Position numbers and translations under genes: made by a program. The notes beneath the pieces were generated by a model that saw only the letters and a list, made by a program, of their open reading frames with translations, was not told the DNA's origin and did no database searches. A stretch of DNA of 64,000 bases from Phallusia mammillata (Eukaryota > Chordata > Ascidiacea > Phlebobranchia > Ascidiidae): positions 120,775 to 184,774 of the forward strand of contig QLIY01000240.1 in the NCBI GenBank assembly GCA_003260075.1, written 5' to 3'. Below, one piece after another: positions 25,534 to 39,100 of this stretch. Each line of letters begins with the position of its first letter. Positions within the stretch are counted from its first letter, which is position 1.

Positions 25534-27079
25534 TGCTCTTCACGCTTGAATAAACTACCTTAACAATGCATCGCTCACTTGCTGTTTTGTGAAGCGTTAT
25601 CTGGTCACTTGGGTTTGTTTACAAGGGTTTCGTTACACAGAAGCGTGCGACTGCATTTTGGTACTTCTACCAAAGGGTTCGTTTCATTTGACTCTTACCT
25701 TCTGAGCAGCCATTCTTATCACTTCAACCCAGACCCCGCGGCCATCTAATACCAGTCTCGCTCTCTCGTGTTGCAATGTCAAAAACGCCCACGTCACGCT
25801 TGAGCACACACGCGTTTCCTGCTAAATGTCGAAACAAACACGGTTTAAAGTTAAATCTGTGCTTGTATTCACTGAATAAATACTGAAGTGATTTGTGATA
25901 TGTTTACGAAACTGAGTGTACAGTGTTTGTGGTAAAACGTTAAAGGGACGAGCCTTTGTTATAACTGGGCTTATTACTCGATTGATTACTGAAACCTGCA
26001 TTGATGTGTTTCGTGATGTAGTTGCACTTTACTTTATCCATTAGAGCAGTGGTTCCCAACCGGGGTGGAATTCCTCCCAAAGAATAAATTATGAAACTTT
26101 TAGGAGTAAATTTACTCTAATTTTTTACATGTGGTTTGTAAATAGACGCTTAAGTTCTGGGAAAATGACCTGTGAAGTTGACAAAAGACCCATTTTTAAA
26201 TGATCTTTATATAGTTTAGCATTTACTATGTATTATATTACGGAGGGCTGAAGTATTTTTAATTGTTTACGAAGTAAATCGACGAAAAAGGGTTGGGGAC
26301 CACTGTATTAGAGCTTCAATTTGATAAGTTTTGTGGTGTCTGCTACACTTTTTATCTTATCGTACAAAAATCTCTAGGTTAAGCTTCGATTACAGACAAA
26401 AGCAAACAAAAACCAGTCGAATCGTCCAAGGTGGCGAAATTCTCTTGTCTGAATGAAATCATTAAGCAAACGCACGCCAGCATTACGTCACATGTTTATT
26501 CGCCCACGTTCCGTCGAGTTTTGACGGCGTTTGTGCCCAGGGCTTCCCGCGATCGGATTAGGTAACGCTCTGCCGCGTAGCTCGCAAGAATGCCTTCGGT
26601 ATGCGCTGAAAACGTTAGCTTGCCCGGGCACGCTTGGTCGTGCACTTTTGCCGCCCAACTTTGCTTGTGTAAAAATTGCCGATGCTTGGCTATATTTGGA
26701 GCGCAGATATATTTCTTATACACTGATGCCGGTTGTTTGTTGTGCAATCGCATTCCTTCGATTGGTAATGTGTCCAATTAAGTTGCTGGGTAACGCGTAG
26801 GATTTGTGGCTTATTAACTTAAAAGGCCGATGCGTTAATATTCCGCGTGACTCGTAATACTATTGATCTTTCCTGAATTCTACTTAGACTAGGCAATACG
26901 TCTTTGTATGGTTTTATAATACGTAAGAACTTGGACAGTTCGAAGTACATTTTTACATAATATGAGACAACAAGGGTGAAGTAAAAGTAATCAATTTACA
27001 AAAAATGTTCAAAATATGCTTTCTTACTTCTTGTGCCGTATACACTTCCATTAGTATTCACTCGTTTTTGGCGCATAAA

Positions 27080-27140
<61 letters not shown>

Positions 27141-30100
27141 ATTTCTAGACATAGGCTGCACGCGAACATATTTTCTGGATATAGGTGGTACGCCAACACT
27201 ATGCGAAACCTGTGAGTGCTTAGCGAGTGGATCACTTTTAAAGATTCACTGTGTTTTAGGCATACTGTTATTTCGCTTTTACAAACTCTTGTCTTTATGT
27301 GAAATTTCTCTCATTTAAAATCCTCGCATATTATCTCGACAATTTTTGACCAACTGTTTCAAATTCTTATATGGGAGTCGTCTGGTGTTGTTGATTGCCA
27401 TTTGTGGTGCGCTCGATCAGCGTTTCTCACGCCTACTGGTCGCATATGAATGCACACGTGTTCTCGAGTTTGACTACGGCGAACTAGCCGGGCTGTGTTT
27501 ACATTTCTGCGGGCATCTCTATGCGAGAGCGCTGTACGGACAAGACCGTAATCGCATTATCTGACTCAAAACTGCTGAAACGATATACTGCACTATCCAA
27601 TTTTGAAGCCGGCCTTAATTTGGAAACGAATAACGTATGACATTGAAGTTTTTCGATTGCTCTTTTTTTTGAGTGTTTCTTTATGGAATAGTATTCATCC
27701 AGTATCTAGTAGCAAGTTTAATGCCTTTGCAACATATTGCAACTTATTATGCTATACAAAATTGGGTTTGACTAGTATTCCATAGAAAACCTGTCCAAAA
27801 TCACTGGTTTACCACAATGGGCGCAAATAGCTTTTCATTTATGAAAGTATTGATCCACTGTAACCAGTTTGAACTATCCATCGTGATTTTGCTTTTACTG
27901 TTGTGTAATAATGTACGGTTTTTTTCGGTGTCCTTGCTGTTTTTACTAAAATGTTCATCAATGACAATTGATTTAGTGACAATGCAAATAAAATTTTGAC
28001 TTGACTTGACTTGACTTGACTCGTTGTGTAATAATAAGAATGGAATTGGCTGGACCTGTTGCTGCTTAAGTACAATGCAGTAGTTTTTGTTGGCGTTTCG
28101 CATGATTTTAATGCATACTGTATTTCGTGACTCAAAAACGTTGAAAAACCATAGCTTATACATCAGTTGGACAACTAATCTGTTATAAAAGGTGTTTGTT
28201 ATTTACACAATCATTCTGTTCGTGGGTAAAGCCAATATTGCATCAAGGCAGACAATTTGCAAATATTTACGCGTATCCTTGTATTGAGCGATTTTTCCAA
28301 TCTAAACCTTATGTGCTGAGGGCGACTGAGGCACGAACTGTTTTTTCAATAACAGCCCTGCTCGAGAAAACCCCTTAGCGGTCGCACAGCAATGATGTAA
28401 TGATATTCGCAGCAGGGTGTCGAGCGGTGCTGGGTTATGAACAAGTGCATGTTAAGTTGAACCCGGTTTTGCCTGGCAACTGAAATCGTTTTGCGGTCTT
28501 TATTACTCTCTCCTGTTGTAAACCTGTGAAATGTATTGTTGGTAACCACAGTTGGTCTTTACGCAGTGTTTTTTCTGTTTATGTACAAATTTTGGCAAAA
28601 TTGATCATTTTAGAATTCGGCCGTAATTTTCTACAATTTTGGACCTAATTCGGGCCCCCCCCCCCATTGTTGGTAACCACAGTTGGTCTTTACGCAGTGT
28701 TTTTTCTGTTTATCTACAAATTTTGGCAAAATTGATCGTTTTGGAATTCGGCCGTAATTTTCTAAAATTTTGGACCAAATTCTGGCTTTTTTTATTTTTT
28801 TGTACAGTTGGGTTTGTGCTCAATTTCGGGCCAGCTCACAACTCTAGTCTGTCTTTGGCCTAGTTAAAAAAGGCCAATGACCTGTTGTTGTTGTTGTTGT
28901 TGTTTTTTTGTTGTTTTTCTGTAAATATCATAGCAATGTGTTGGGGTTGATTGCTTTGGTTTCAATTTCAAATTCAACCCCCCAGACCTGTGTTTCTAAT
29001 CAAAACAATTTAAAACTTTGTTTGCTGTAATTTTTTACCGCATTCTCGTTTTTTCAGTTGTTCTCAAACTCAGACCTCAGAAATCATTTTTCTTTTTACA
29101 AAGTTGTCCTCAAATTTAATCCTCAAAACTGCGTAAAAACAAAACTATATGAGACTTAATTTGCTGTCAAATCGATGTTTCCTTTTTTTCAGAGTTGTCC
29201 TTAAATTTAGACCTCAAAATTCATTTTTCTTTTTACAAAGTTGTCCTCAAAATTAAACCTCAAAATGTGTTAAAAACAAAACTATTTAAAAATCTATTTG
29301 CTGTCAAATCTTAACGCTGTTTCGTTTTACAGAGTTGTCCTCAAATTTCCTCGTTCCGTGTGTCGGGCCAGGCGGAATCAGCTTTCTACTTGGCAAACGG
29401 CAGGAAGTCGAATCTGGTGCTGAATGGTGCAAAACTGGTGTCTAACCAACCCGACAACTACAAATGCCACATTAATATTCCCAATGTCAAGCAATGGGTT
29501 GTCAATGCTGATCGTAACTCTCCATCCAGAGTGACTTGTCGTGGTGTGGAGGTACGACATTATTAACTTGTAAACTGGGTGTGGCGACTATGCAGTTTTT
29601 TGGGTTGCGGGTCCCCATCAGCAAAGACTTATATTAAAGACAATTTGTGCGTGAGACAATTCACAGGTAACTTCGTGTCAGCAAAATGCGTCATGCAAAT
29701 AGGGTTAAATAGACGACCCTTATAGCTTCGCGGCTGGATTGTCACTTAATCTGTTTTATTCTACTATTTAAAAAGGATTGCCGTCCATAGGTTTGATGCA
29801 AGTGTGGCTATAAGCATAGTGCATGCTAAAGTACCGGTTCAAATTCCACAAACAAATTACTGTAGGTTTCAAACATTATGTCGCTGGTCAATGCGATGTG
29901 GCGTGAAATATTTACTAATTTATTTACAAGGGTAACAGTTCTTTGCCTTCTACTTTTGAGTTCTTTGCCTGCCTACTTTAAATAGTTGTTATCGTTTTTG
30001 TTGTTGCCTACCGTCAAGGCGTTATGCTTAGAAACCTCTTTGTAATATTTAAGAAGTATACGTACTCTTATGTGTGTTTTTTTTTTATCGAGGAGACTCC

Positions 30101-33100
30101 TACGTTGATAGCTATACAATGCCAACTAAAACACTATTTTGAGTCGTGTGTGTAGATGTAGATTCAGCCTTTACTTATTTAGCAAAATTTTTTGGGTCCT
30201 ATTTTTCTTAGTGCATTATCGCAATTAGAAACTTACCAAAAATGATGTTTTTTATGTTCCAGGGCTTTGTGCCAAGTGGCCGTCGCTCGGCAAATGCTAC
30301 AGTGACAGTGCAGTGGAAAAATCAAATCAAGATCGATTCTGCGCAACCACTGACGGGTGAGCCAACCAGCGTAGTGCACGTGCACATACTCACCTTGATC
30401 TTTTCTTGATTGTTCACCCCTGCAAAACGCCAACCTACGATCCCCTACCTAACACGCACCAATGACTTTTTCTCTACGGTTGACTATATTTGCATATTTG
30501 CAACATAGCAGCCTGCAGCTTTTGTACTCTGGCAAAAATGATAAAAGTCGTAATCACTTCTTTAATATATTGTGAAATTGGTTGTGAATTCCTACTTTAC
30601 GGAGCCATTGGTTTATACACGATCTAATAGCCCCAAAACTTTTGTTGCCTCGTACTTGGGTATTTGAAGTAAGAAAGGACAGTTTGTTACTCTACATATT
30701 TGTGATTCGGCATGAAGTAATGTTTTCTTTAATTTCGCATGTGTGTGGGGCCCCACGCACCAATACATTGAGTATCACTATGAGTTACAGCTTACAGTAG
30801 ATCTGCGCATTGGAAGCAGTACCATAATTGATCAAGCCGCAGCTTGGAGGAACATAGTTTGGGAGTTCGTTGGGAGTAATTTTCAAGAAACATTAGAAGT
30901 AAACATCATGTAAACTACACTACGTTCAATACGTTTTGTACGACCTAGGAATATTACCACTTAGCTTCTTTAGCCCTGTGTCCATAAATCGATTTTCTGA
31001 CGTACCTTGCCAATCAACGTAGCCCTCAGACTTGTAAGTCGGGCCAAGTTTTTCGTGTCGGGTTCAGGCTTGTGTTTCTACAAAACGAACTTGATTCGGG
31101 CCTGACCTCACGCCTAGCATCTATTTTGCCGCATTTTCACCGACTTTGGGACTCATTCGTGTTTAAAAATCCAATTTCTAACTTGTACTTTAGGTTTCGT
31201 GCCCCTATTATAGCCCCGATTATAACTCTAAACCCCTGCCATCGTTTTTCCTTGTTTAACAGTATTTAGAATAACTTTATTTTTTGCTTTTGCAGTGGTA
31301 ATGTACAGTTGTGCGTTGGAAGATGGCAGCAGCAATTGCGGAACATGTCTTCAGTCTCCAGAACAGTGGCAATGTGGCTGGTGCCAGTCTGATGACACGT
31401 GCACGCACTCAAACGAACCGTGCACTAACTGGATTAAGGCTCAGGCGGACCAAGTTTGCAGCTTTCCACATATTGACAGCGTAAGTGCTCGTTGGTTGAT
31501 AAATACATCGCCTAATTTTTTACTCCATTGACCACAGTAACATTATAAGACCCTTCCTAAAGTGGGGGACCTATACGTTTTTGTCTTATCCCGGCCCCCT
31601 AAAAGTGTTAAAAACGTGTTGCGGAACTGCAATAAACATACCCCCCCCCCGGCGGACCAAGTTTGCAGCTTTCCACATATTGATAGCGTAAGTGCTCGTT
31701 GGTTGATAAAGACATGCCCTAATTTTGTACTCCATTGCCCACAGTTACATTAGTAGACCCTTCCTAAAGTGGGGACCTACTTTTTTGTCTAATCCCGGCC
31801 CCCTAAAAATGTTAAAAACGTCTTGCTGAACTGCAATAAACATAGGTTAAACCGGATATGGTTAATCCGGACCTTCGCCTAATTCGGACAAAACTTAAGG
31901 TACAAATGATTTGTAATGTGACAAGGCTTCATATAATCGACATTGGTCAATCCGGATCTTAGACTGATCTGGACAAATTTTTTGGTCCAAACGGGTCCGG
32001 ACTGCACACTGTTTTTGTCTGTATTTTTTCGTATTTCATACATATGTGGGATCCCATTCGTTTCTGCTTGCACAAACAATCATGTTGTTATATATTTAGT
32101 AAAATAGGGACCCAATTGAAATGAGATAAAATATATGCATGAAATATAGCATGTAGTACTGTAATATGCATAAATTGGCGCCACATAAAAAGGCCACTTT
32201 TCTAGTTTCATTTCGTGAATGTATTTCTGACTTGTTTTTCAGTTTTCACCAACCACTGCGAATCCAGGTGGAACAACAAGCATTACTTTGACCGGCACAA
32301 ACTTCGACAGTGGTGGAAATATGAATATCAGAATAGCTGGCCACAGTTGCTCGCTGCAACACTCAAACTGGTAATAAACGTTTTGGCATAAGTCTACAGA
32401 ACAGTATGTAACATATGGCAGTTAGCTACTGGCAACAAAATGGAATTTGGAACGCCATATACGTTCATAAGTTTAGTGATGAAAATAACGGCATAGATAT
32501 ACGTAAAAAGCGAACCCCCCCCCCTCGCTGCAACACTCAAACTGGTAATAAACGTTTTGGCATAAGTCTACAAAACAGTATGTAACATATGGCAGTTAGC
32601 TACTGGCAACAAAATAGAATTTGGAACGCCATGTACGTTCATAAGTTTAGTGATGAAAATAACGGCCCAGATATACCTAAAAAGCGACATACATGAGCAT
32701 TTGACGAAACGTTTGAAAAATAAAGCATGTCGCTTATTACGTCATTTTGGGCCGTTATTTTCAACATTAAATTAGAATTTCTTTGTCGTGTTTTTAATTA
32801 CGGTTCCTCTTTCTAACCGGGACACGTATTTGTCGTACTTTTTTAAATCTAACGCGAATTTGTTGCCCATATTTGGTGAAACAAAGTGGTTCGAACTTAG
32901 GATTAAAACTCATCTGACATTTTGACGTCTCATACGTCTTTATAAGGGTAATGTCACACCATGCCCAAACACAATTGTTTTTGTAACACCCTGTGCGGTA
33001 ATATACGATTGCCGTTTAAGGAAAGTTTATGAAATTGCGTGACAACAACACCAGACATAAGATTGCAAAATGGTAACACATATCAAAAATTATGACTGTA

Positions 33101-36100
33101 AATACAGAAACGTATTTATAAAAACAACACTTTACTTGCCAATTGGGAAAAATAAACTTTTATAAATCTAGCTTTGCCACCTCAAAAAGGTTTCAATTTA
33201 ATTCTAATAATATATAGCCCATTTTTTGTCCTGTATTGCGCAGGTCGCCCCTTTTACGTCATATTTGTCAGAAGTTGACGTCATCTTTGTTTCATCTTTT
33301 TTTGACGTCATCGCTGATTTTTTTCTTTTATTTAGTTGCAGTGCTTCGTGTAACGTGCACGCATCGGACCCCCCCCCCCTTTTTTGTCCTGTATTGCGCA
33401 GGTCGCCCCTTTTACGTCATATTTGTCGGAATTTGACGTCATCTTTTTTCATCTTCTTTTGACGTCATCGCTGATTTTTTTTCTTTTATTTAGTTGCAGT
33501 GCTTCGTGTCACGTGCACGCATCGGATATAGGAAGTGGAAACATCTCACTGTGTATCACCGATAAATCAGGCAACTGCAGGAGTGCATCGAAATACCACA
33601 CGTCCACATCAGAGGTGAATGCATGCTGTTCACCTTACTATAACCCCCAAAATGTCTTAAATACCCATTTGCTATATTATCCTGTATCCAGACTTGGACA
33701 ACTAGACCCCCCCCCCATGTCGCTTATTACGTCATTTTGGGCCGTTATTTTCAACATTAAATTAAAATTTCTTTGTCATGTTTTTAATTACGGTTCCTTT
33801 TTCTAAACGGGACACGTATTTGTCGTACTTTTTAAATCTAACGCGAATTTGTTGCCCATATTTGGTGAAATCCCCCCCCCCACGTCCACATCAGAGGTGA
33901 ATGCATGCTGTTCACCTTACTATAACCCCAAAAATGTCTTAAATACCCATTTGCCATATTATCCTGTATCCAGACTTGGACAACTAGATTTTTTTTCGGT
34001 TTTTCAAATTAGAATTAAAATTAGAGCATCTCCGTTTTTACAAATTAGATTAGAATTAGAATTAGAATTTTCTCTAGAAATTAAACTAGAATTCAAGCTA
34101 GAATTAGATTTAAGCAAACCAACTTAAGTTTGTTTCAAAGTAGAACTTGTAGATTTGCACATTTAAAACAATACGATTCGGTGTATCTAAAACTTGTTCG
34201 AACGGAGCTGAGTGCCAAGTAACTGAAAAACGTGTTTCAGTGATGTAGTTTGGTCTTGTTAATTGCATGGTTTTGTGCGCTTTGGTTACAAAATGCATGC
34301 TCAGATCACATGCCTAAATGTGCCATTGGACAAACTAGCGTTTTTGGGAAAACTGTGAACTAGATTAGAATTAGATTTAGAGCTTACTCCACAATTCTGA
34401 ATTAGATTAGAACTAGAATTACTGCCATTTTACTCTAATTTGCCCAATTAGGCAACTAGAATTATCTAGTTGTCCAAGTCTGCCTGTATCCAGAGCGTGA
34501 GAAAAAAGTGTAATGTACAATCATGTATTTTTTAAATTGTTTTTTTTTTGCTTGACGAAAATTCTTTGTTTTCTAAAATTGACGAAAATATTACGATGAT
34601 TCTCCTTTAGTATGGAACTTCATGCTTTTGAGTAATATCACTCAGCAAGACTGGGAGAAAAGGCGGGATTGTAAACAAAACAAGCTTTTTTGCATGTAAT
34701 TTTGGCAATAGTTTGTAAACTTTAAGCCCTAATAGTAAATTTACTTTTGTGTATTTCTATGGTGCTGCGAAACCCACTTTGGGGAAACATTTTTGGGCAA
34801 AATCTTGCCTCAAACAGACTCATCTACATTCTAGTTTCAGTGGAGTACAGATAATTGATTATTTTACAGCTTTTCCATTTCGTCCGTTCAACTGTCGACA
34901 TGCTGACGCCTTCCAAAGTTCTTTGCGGCTGGGGAACTCCCCTCACCATTGCCGGAAGTAATCTGGACGCCGGAAACAACGTCACTGTGCGGATCGATGG
35001 TCAAGTTTGCACCGTTAGCCTGTAAGTTTGCTACTAAAGTCTAAGTTCCAAACTTAAATTTATCGCATTCCTTAGTTATTATCTTCACCATAGTGGCTTT
35101 GTTTTCAGCCTATATATGATTTTATCATGTCGTTTTGACGCTGATACTTAACTTAAAGATGGGTATATAACTTTTTGGTGCATTTGTAAGCGGTTTAAAT
35201 TTTGCAATACATATCTACAAATGCAAAGCACACACCAGCTATTAAATTAATGCAGTCTAAGAATGCTATCATAAAATATGCTATTATAAAAGTGCCTTGG
35301 TAGTTTGATATAAATACACAGCATAGGCAGTACGTTTATAAACGCCTTTATGAATGTAATGACTGGTGTTTTCACAGACGAAGTTAACGCCCCCCCCCCC
35401 ACAGCATAGGCAGTACGTTTATAAACGCCTTTATGAATGTAATGACTAATGACTGGTGTTTTCACAGACGAAGTTAACATGTAGTTGCCATAGCTGATTA
35501 TTTCTGTTACAGGCGGACAAGTACAAAAATTGAGTGCCGGTTACCATGCGGTGTCACGTGTGATGGCGTCAGACGACGGAGGCGGCACTTACGACGTCAC
35601 ACACACAAACGGATGTATCACAGATTGTTCAGACCTAAGAGAGCTGCAACACCAAATGCATGGGTAAGTGTACATAAGAATGTGCAATATGTGCTAGGGA
35701 TGTGCCAAAACTGCAAATGTTCTGTGTCGTCGAGCACCAAGCATCTCACGTTAATGCTCGGTGCTCGTCCGAGCACGCTCGGCGCATCATGACGTCACAG
35801 AAGTGGCAGAAGTATTTTAGAGAGTTACAGATAACGGCAAGTCGCGCTCGGTCGGAAAGAAACTAGTTCCCTGGTCGGACATAAAGAAATATGCAAACCT
35901 AGGTTAATCCGGACCCGTTGGGACCAAAACATCTGTCCAGATTAGGCGAAGATCTGGATTAACCGATTTCGATTGGTTAAAGTCAGCACATTACAAGTCT
36001 TTACTGATCAAAGTTTTGTCCGAATTAGGCGAAGATCCGGATTAACCGAAGCCGGTTTAACAGAGGTTTACTGCATATTATATACATAGTGTTTGGTCTG

Positions 36101-39100
36101 AACAACACCGAGACCCTTTAACAGGCAGCATCGACGATCACCGTTTTTAAAGTTAAATGAACACAAACGGAAATATTTTCGGAGTAACGGAATTAGTTGA
36201 TCAATAGCGTAGAATAGATTTCGTTTCTCGAAATATTTTCCGTTCTTGCTTATCGTGGTTATGAGTTGGACATATCTCTCACAAAATCCTAATAACAGTT
36301 GCAATAAGCTGACATGCCCCGAACTTTTGTTATTTTTCCAAAGGCCGTTTCGAAAAATCTTGCCTTAAATCCTTAACTAGTCAAAAAGTGACTTATGAAT
36401 GCAAATTTCTAACCAAACAATCAGTGCACAACAAGCATATTGGTACCCCCCCCCCCGTTCTTGCTTATCGTGGTTATGAGTTGGACATATCTCTCACAAA
36501 ATCATAATAACGGTTGCAATAAGCTGACATGCCCCGAACTTTTGTTATTTTTTCGAAGGCCGTTTCGAAAAATCTTGCCTTAAATCCTTAACTAGTCAAA
36601 AAGTCACTTATGAATGCAAATTTCTAACCAAACAATCAGTGCACAACACGCATATTGGTGAAAACATTTATTACTTGGTGCAGCTGGACTTCGACGGCGT
36701 TCAAAAGGTGCCTTCAACAAACAGCGAAGTAACATTCCACCGAACAGTGACGATCAGAAACATCCAGCCCACGACCAGTTTCTTCAGCGGGGGAATTCCC
36801 TTGCTCGTGACCGGCACCAACCTACGACTCGTCCACAATCCGCACATCAAGGTCGTTTGGGAGGATGAGTCCAACGTATCGGTACGTTATTCTACGCGAA
36901 TTAAACTTTAGGCATTTTTTTGGATAGTATTTTGTTACTCGCTTATTTGCCCAACTTTTCTAATTAAATAATTATCAGTTGTTTCTCTTTTTAGAAATGC
37001 CGTGTGATTGGTCAAAGCAACACCCTCGAATGCGTTTCACCTTCTATCAAAAATCGCCGAACGCACGCTTCTAAAACAGGTTAGTTTTCCGTGGATGCGT
37101 TTTATATTATTGCCTGAATATGAAATGTTCTCCAAAAGGCCTTACTAGGCAATCATCTTGTTTCTGTGGTACTGTATGGATTTTCTGCCCTTTTAAGTAG
37201 TAAATGCTGGTCAAAACTTAAAGTCGAGAAGCCATGTTATACCTGGCGTAACAAATCGATCACTTTCGTATTTCTTCTATTTTACACTATTATCGAAACT
37301 GAGCCTTTGTTTAACCTTTGTGTACGCGTTGTTCAGTATTTTTTCGCCAGAAAAACGGTTGTAGGGACCGAGTACTTTACTTCGCACGGTATATCATGGC
37401 AAAAAATGGAAAACAGGGTGAAAGTGATGACTACTATCAAAACTGAGAATGGAAAATATTTTCCAAGTAACAGAACCGGTCAACAAATTTACGTAGAAAA
37501 TTCATATGTATTAATATATATATTTCGCCCAAATGCCCCCCCCCCATGACTACTATCAAAACTGAGAATGGAAAATATTTTCCAAGTAACAGAGCCGGTC
37601 AACAAATTTACGTAGGAAATTCATATGTATTAATATGTATATTTCGCCCAAATAGCATCTTCAGTTCCTACAAAACCACAGGATAAAACATGATAAAAAT
37701 AAAACGAAAATAAGTAATTACAACTCAACAAAGTGAAGTATTGAACCATTAAACGGCAGCAAAGTGAAGTTTTATTATCAAAACTGGTTTAAACTTTTTG
37801 TAAAATTCAAACTTTAAAAAAGCGGTCATACTTTACGTAACTAGAACCTATTTCCACTGTGCTACCTTTACGTTGTATTTACATGCGTTTCGAGTTGTTT
37901 ATATGGCGTGTTGTCGTCATTTTAGGCGGCATGACGAATGCTGTTTACATCGAGTCACCCGGATGTGAGGAGACCCAATGGAAAAGTGGTCAACTGCAGT
38001 ACGTACCCGACCCCGTCTTCGAAATGTTTGACTCGCCAGATCAGACCAAGATATATAGAAACGAACCCATATACATTTTTGTAAGTGGATCTAAGATGTA
38101 CAAACGAATTTGACTGATCATGTTAGCGTAAATGGTGACATAAATTCGATTCTTTTCTCGCCTAATGCTTGTTGGTCGGAAATAACAGCATTTACATTTA
38201 ACTTGGAGAGCGATACGTTGAAATATATGAGTTATGGCGAAAAACGACGGTTATTGGTCAAATCAAGGCAAAACTCCATCGGTGGTACTAAATTCGACGT
38301 GTTACAGCATGATACAACATTGTAAGCAGTTAAAAATTATTATTGTGACTTTTGAAAGTTTTTGCTATTCGAGTTTAGGTGAGGGTTTGTAATTAAGTTG
38401 ACACTAGAATCTATGCTCTTTTACCCTTGTTGAGCTTATATTCCCACATTCCACTCGCCATGCAGCATATTATGCGGTAACACGCGGTATTTAGTACCAC
38501 CCAACTCCATGTGTGGAATTTACAACACTTTCTGTAACTATAAATGTGTGTCCTTTGTTTTGCATTTGACGGAAATTTTATAGCGCGTTTAAGTAAACGA
38601 AGCGGTTACCAAACAACGAAACAGTTGTGTTTTCATTCTAAATGTGCGGTTACCAAACAACGAAACAGTTGTGTTTTCATTCTAAATGTGCAAATTGCTT
38701 TCTGTTACACAAAAGCATCGAGCCAATACAAAACAAGTAAGCTGCAGACAGTCAACACAGTTTCGACCTAAAATACCATAAGGTGGCTATACTAGATCAG
38801 TGCTTCCCAACCTTTTCCAGCTCGCGGCCCATTTAAAAAAATTTTTTTTTGGCGGACCACCGTATAATATTGCGACAAAACCACAAAGGAAAAGAACTAA
38901 AATTGACAGAAAAATAATAATCACACAAGCAATACTTCTGTTAATGTGAAGCCTGAGCTTGCTGATTTGATATGATTTATGAGATCACTACTACTTTCTG
39001 GGGAAAAAAAATATTCATTTTGTAGCTACGCAAAGACCAAATAAAGCTAACAAAGACAGTTACAGCTTCAAGATTTTACAACTAGTACAACTGTTGTGAC

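Larger units (their letters stand above)
23399..29332. other. Long plexin intron 7, no gene seen
   Basis: A 5.9-kb intron holding contig joins at 23593-23602, 24908-24918, 25364-25379, 25495-25533, 27082-27140 and 28655-28665, one hAT MITE, a retroposon-like tail and tandem acceptor copies. The stretch about 26460-26800 is less AT-rich than its surroundings and has overlapping ORFs up to 93 aa on both strands. None shows family motifs, so I do not call a gene. Confidence 0.55.

Noticed and set aside
26496..26800. Overlapping ORFs of 89-93 aa in a less AT-rich part of plexin intron 7
   Set aside because: Open on both strands, with no domain motif, no splice context and no poly(A) signal tied to them; the composition alone explains the open frames.
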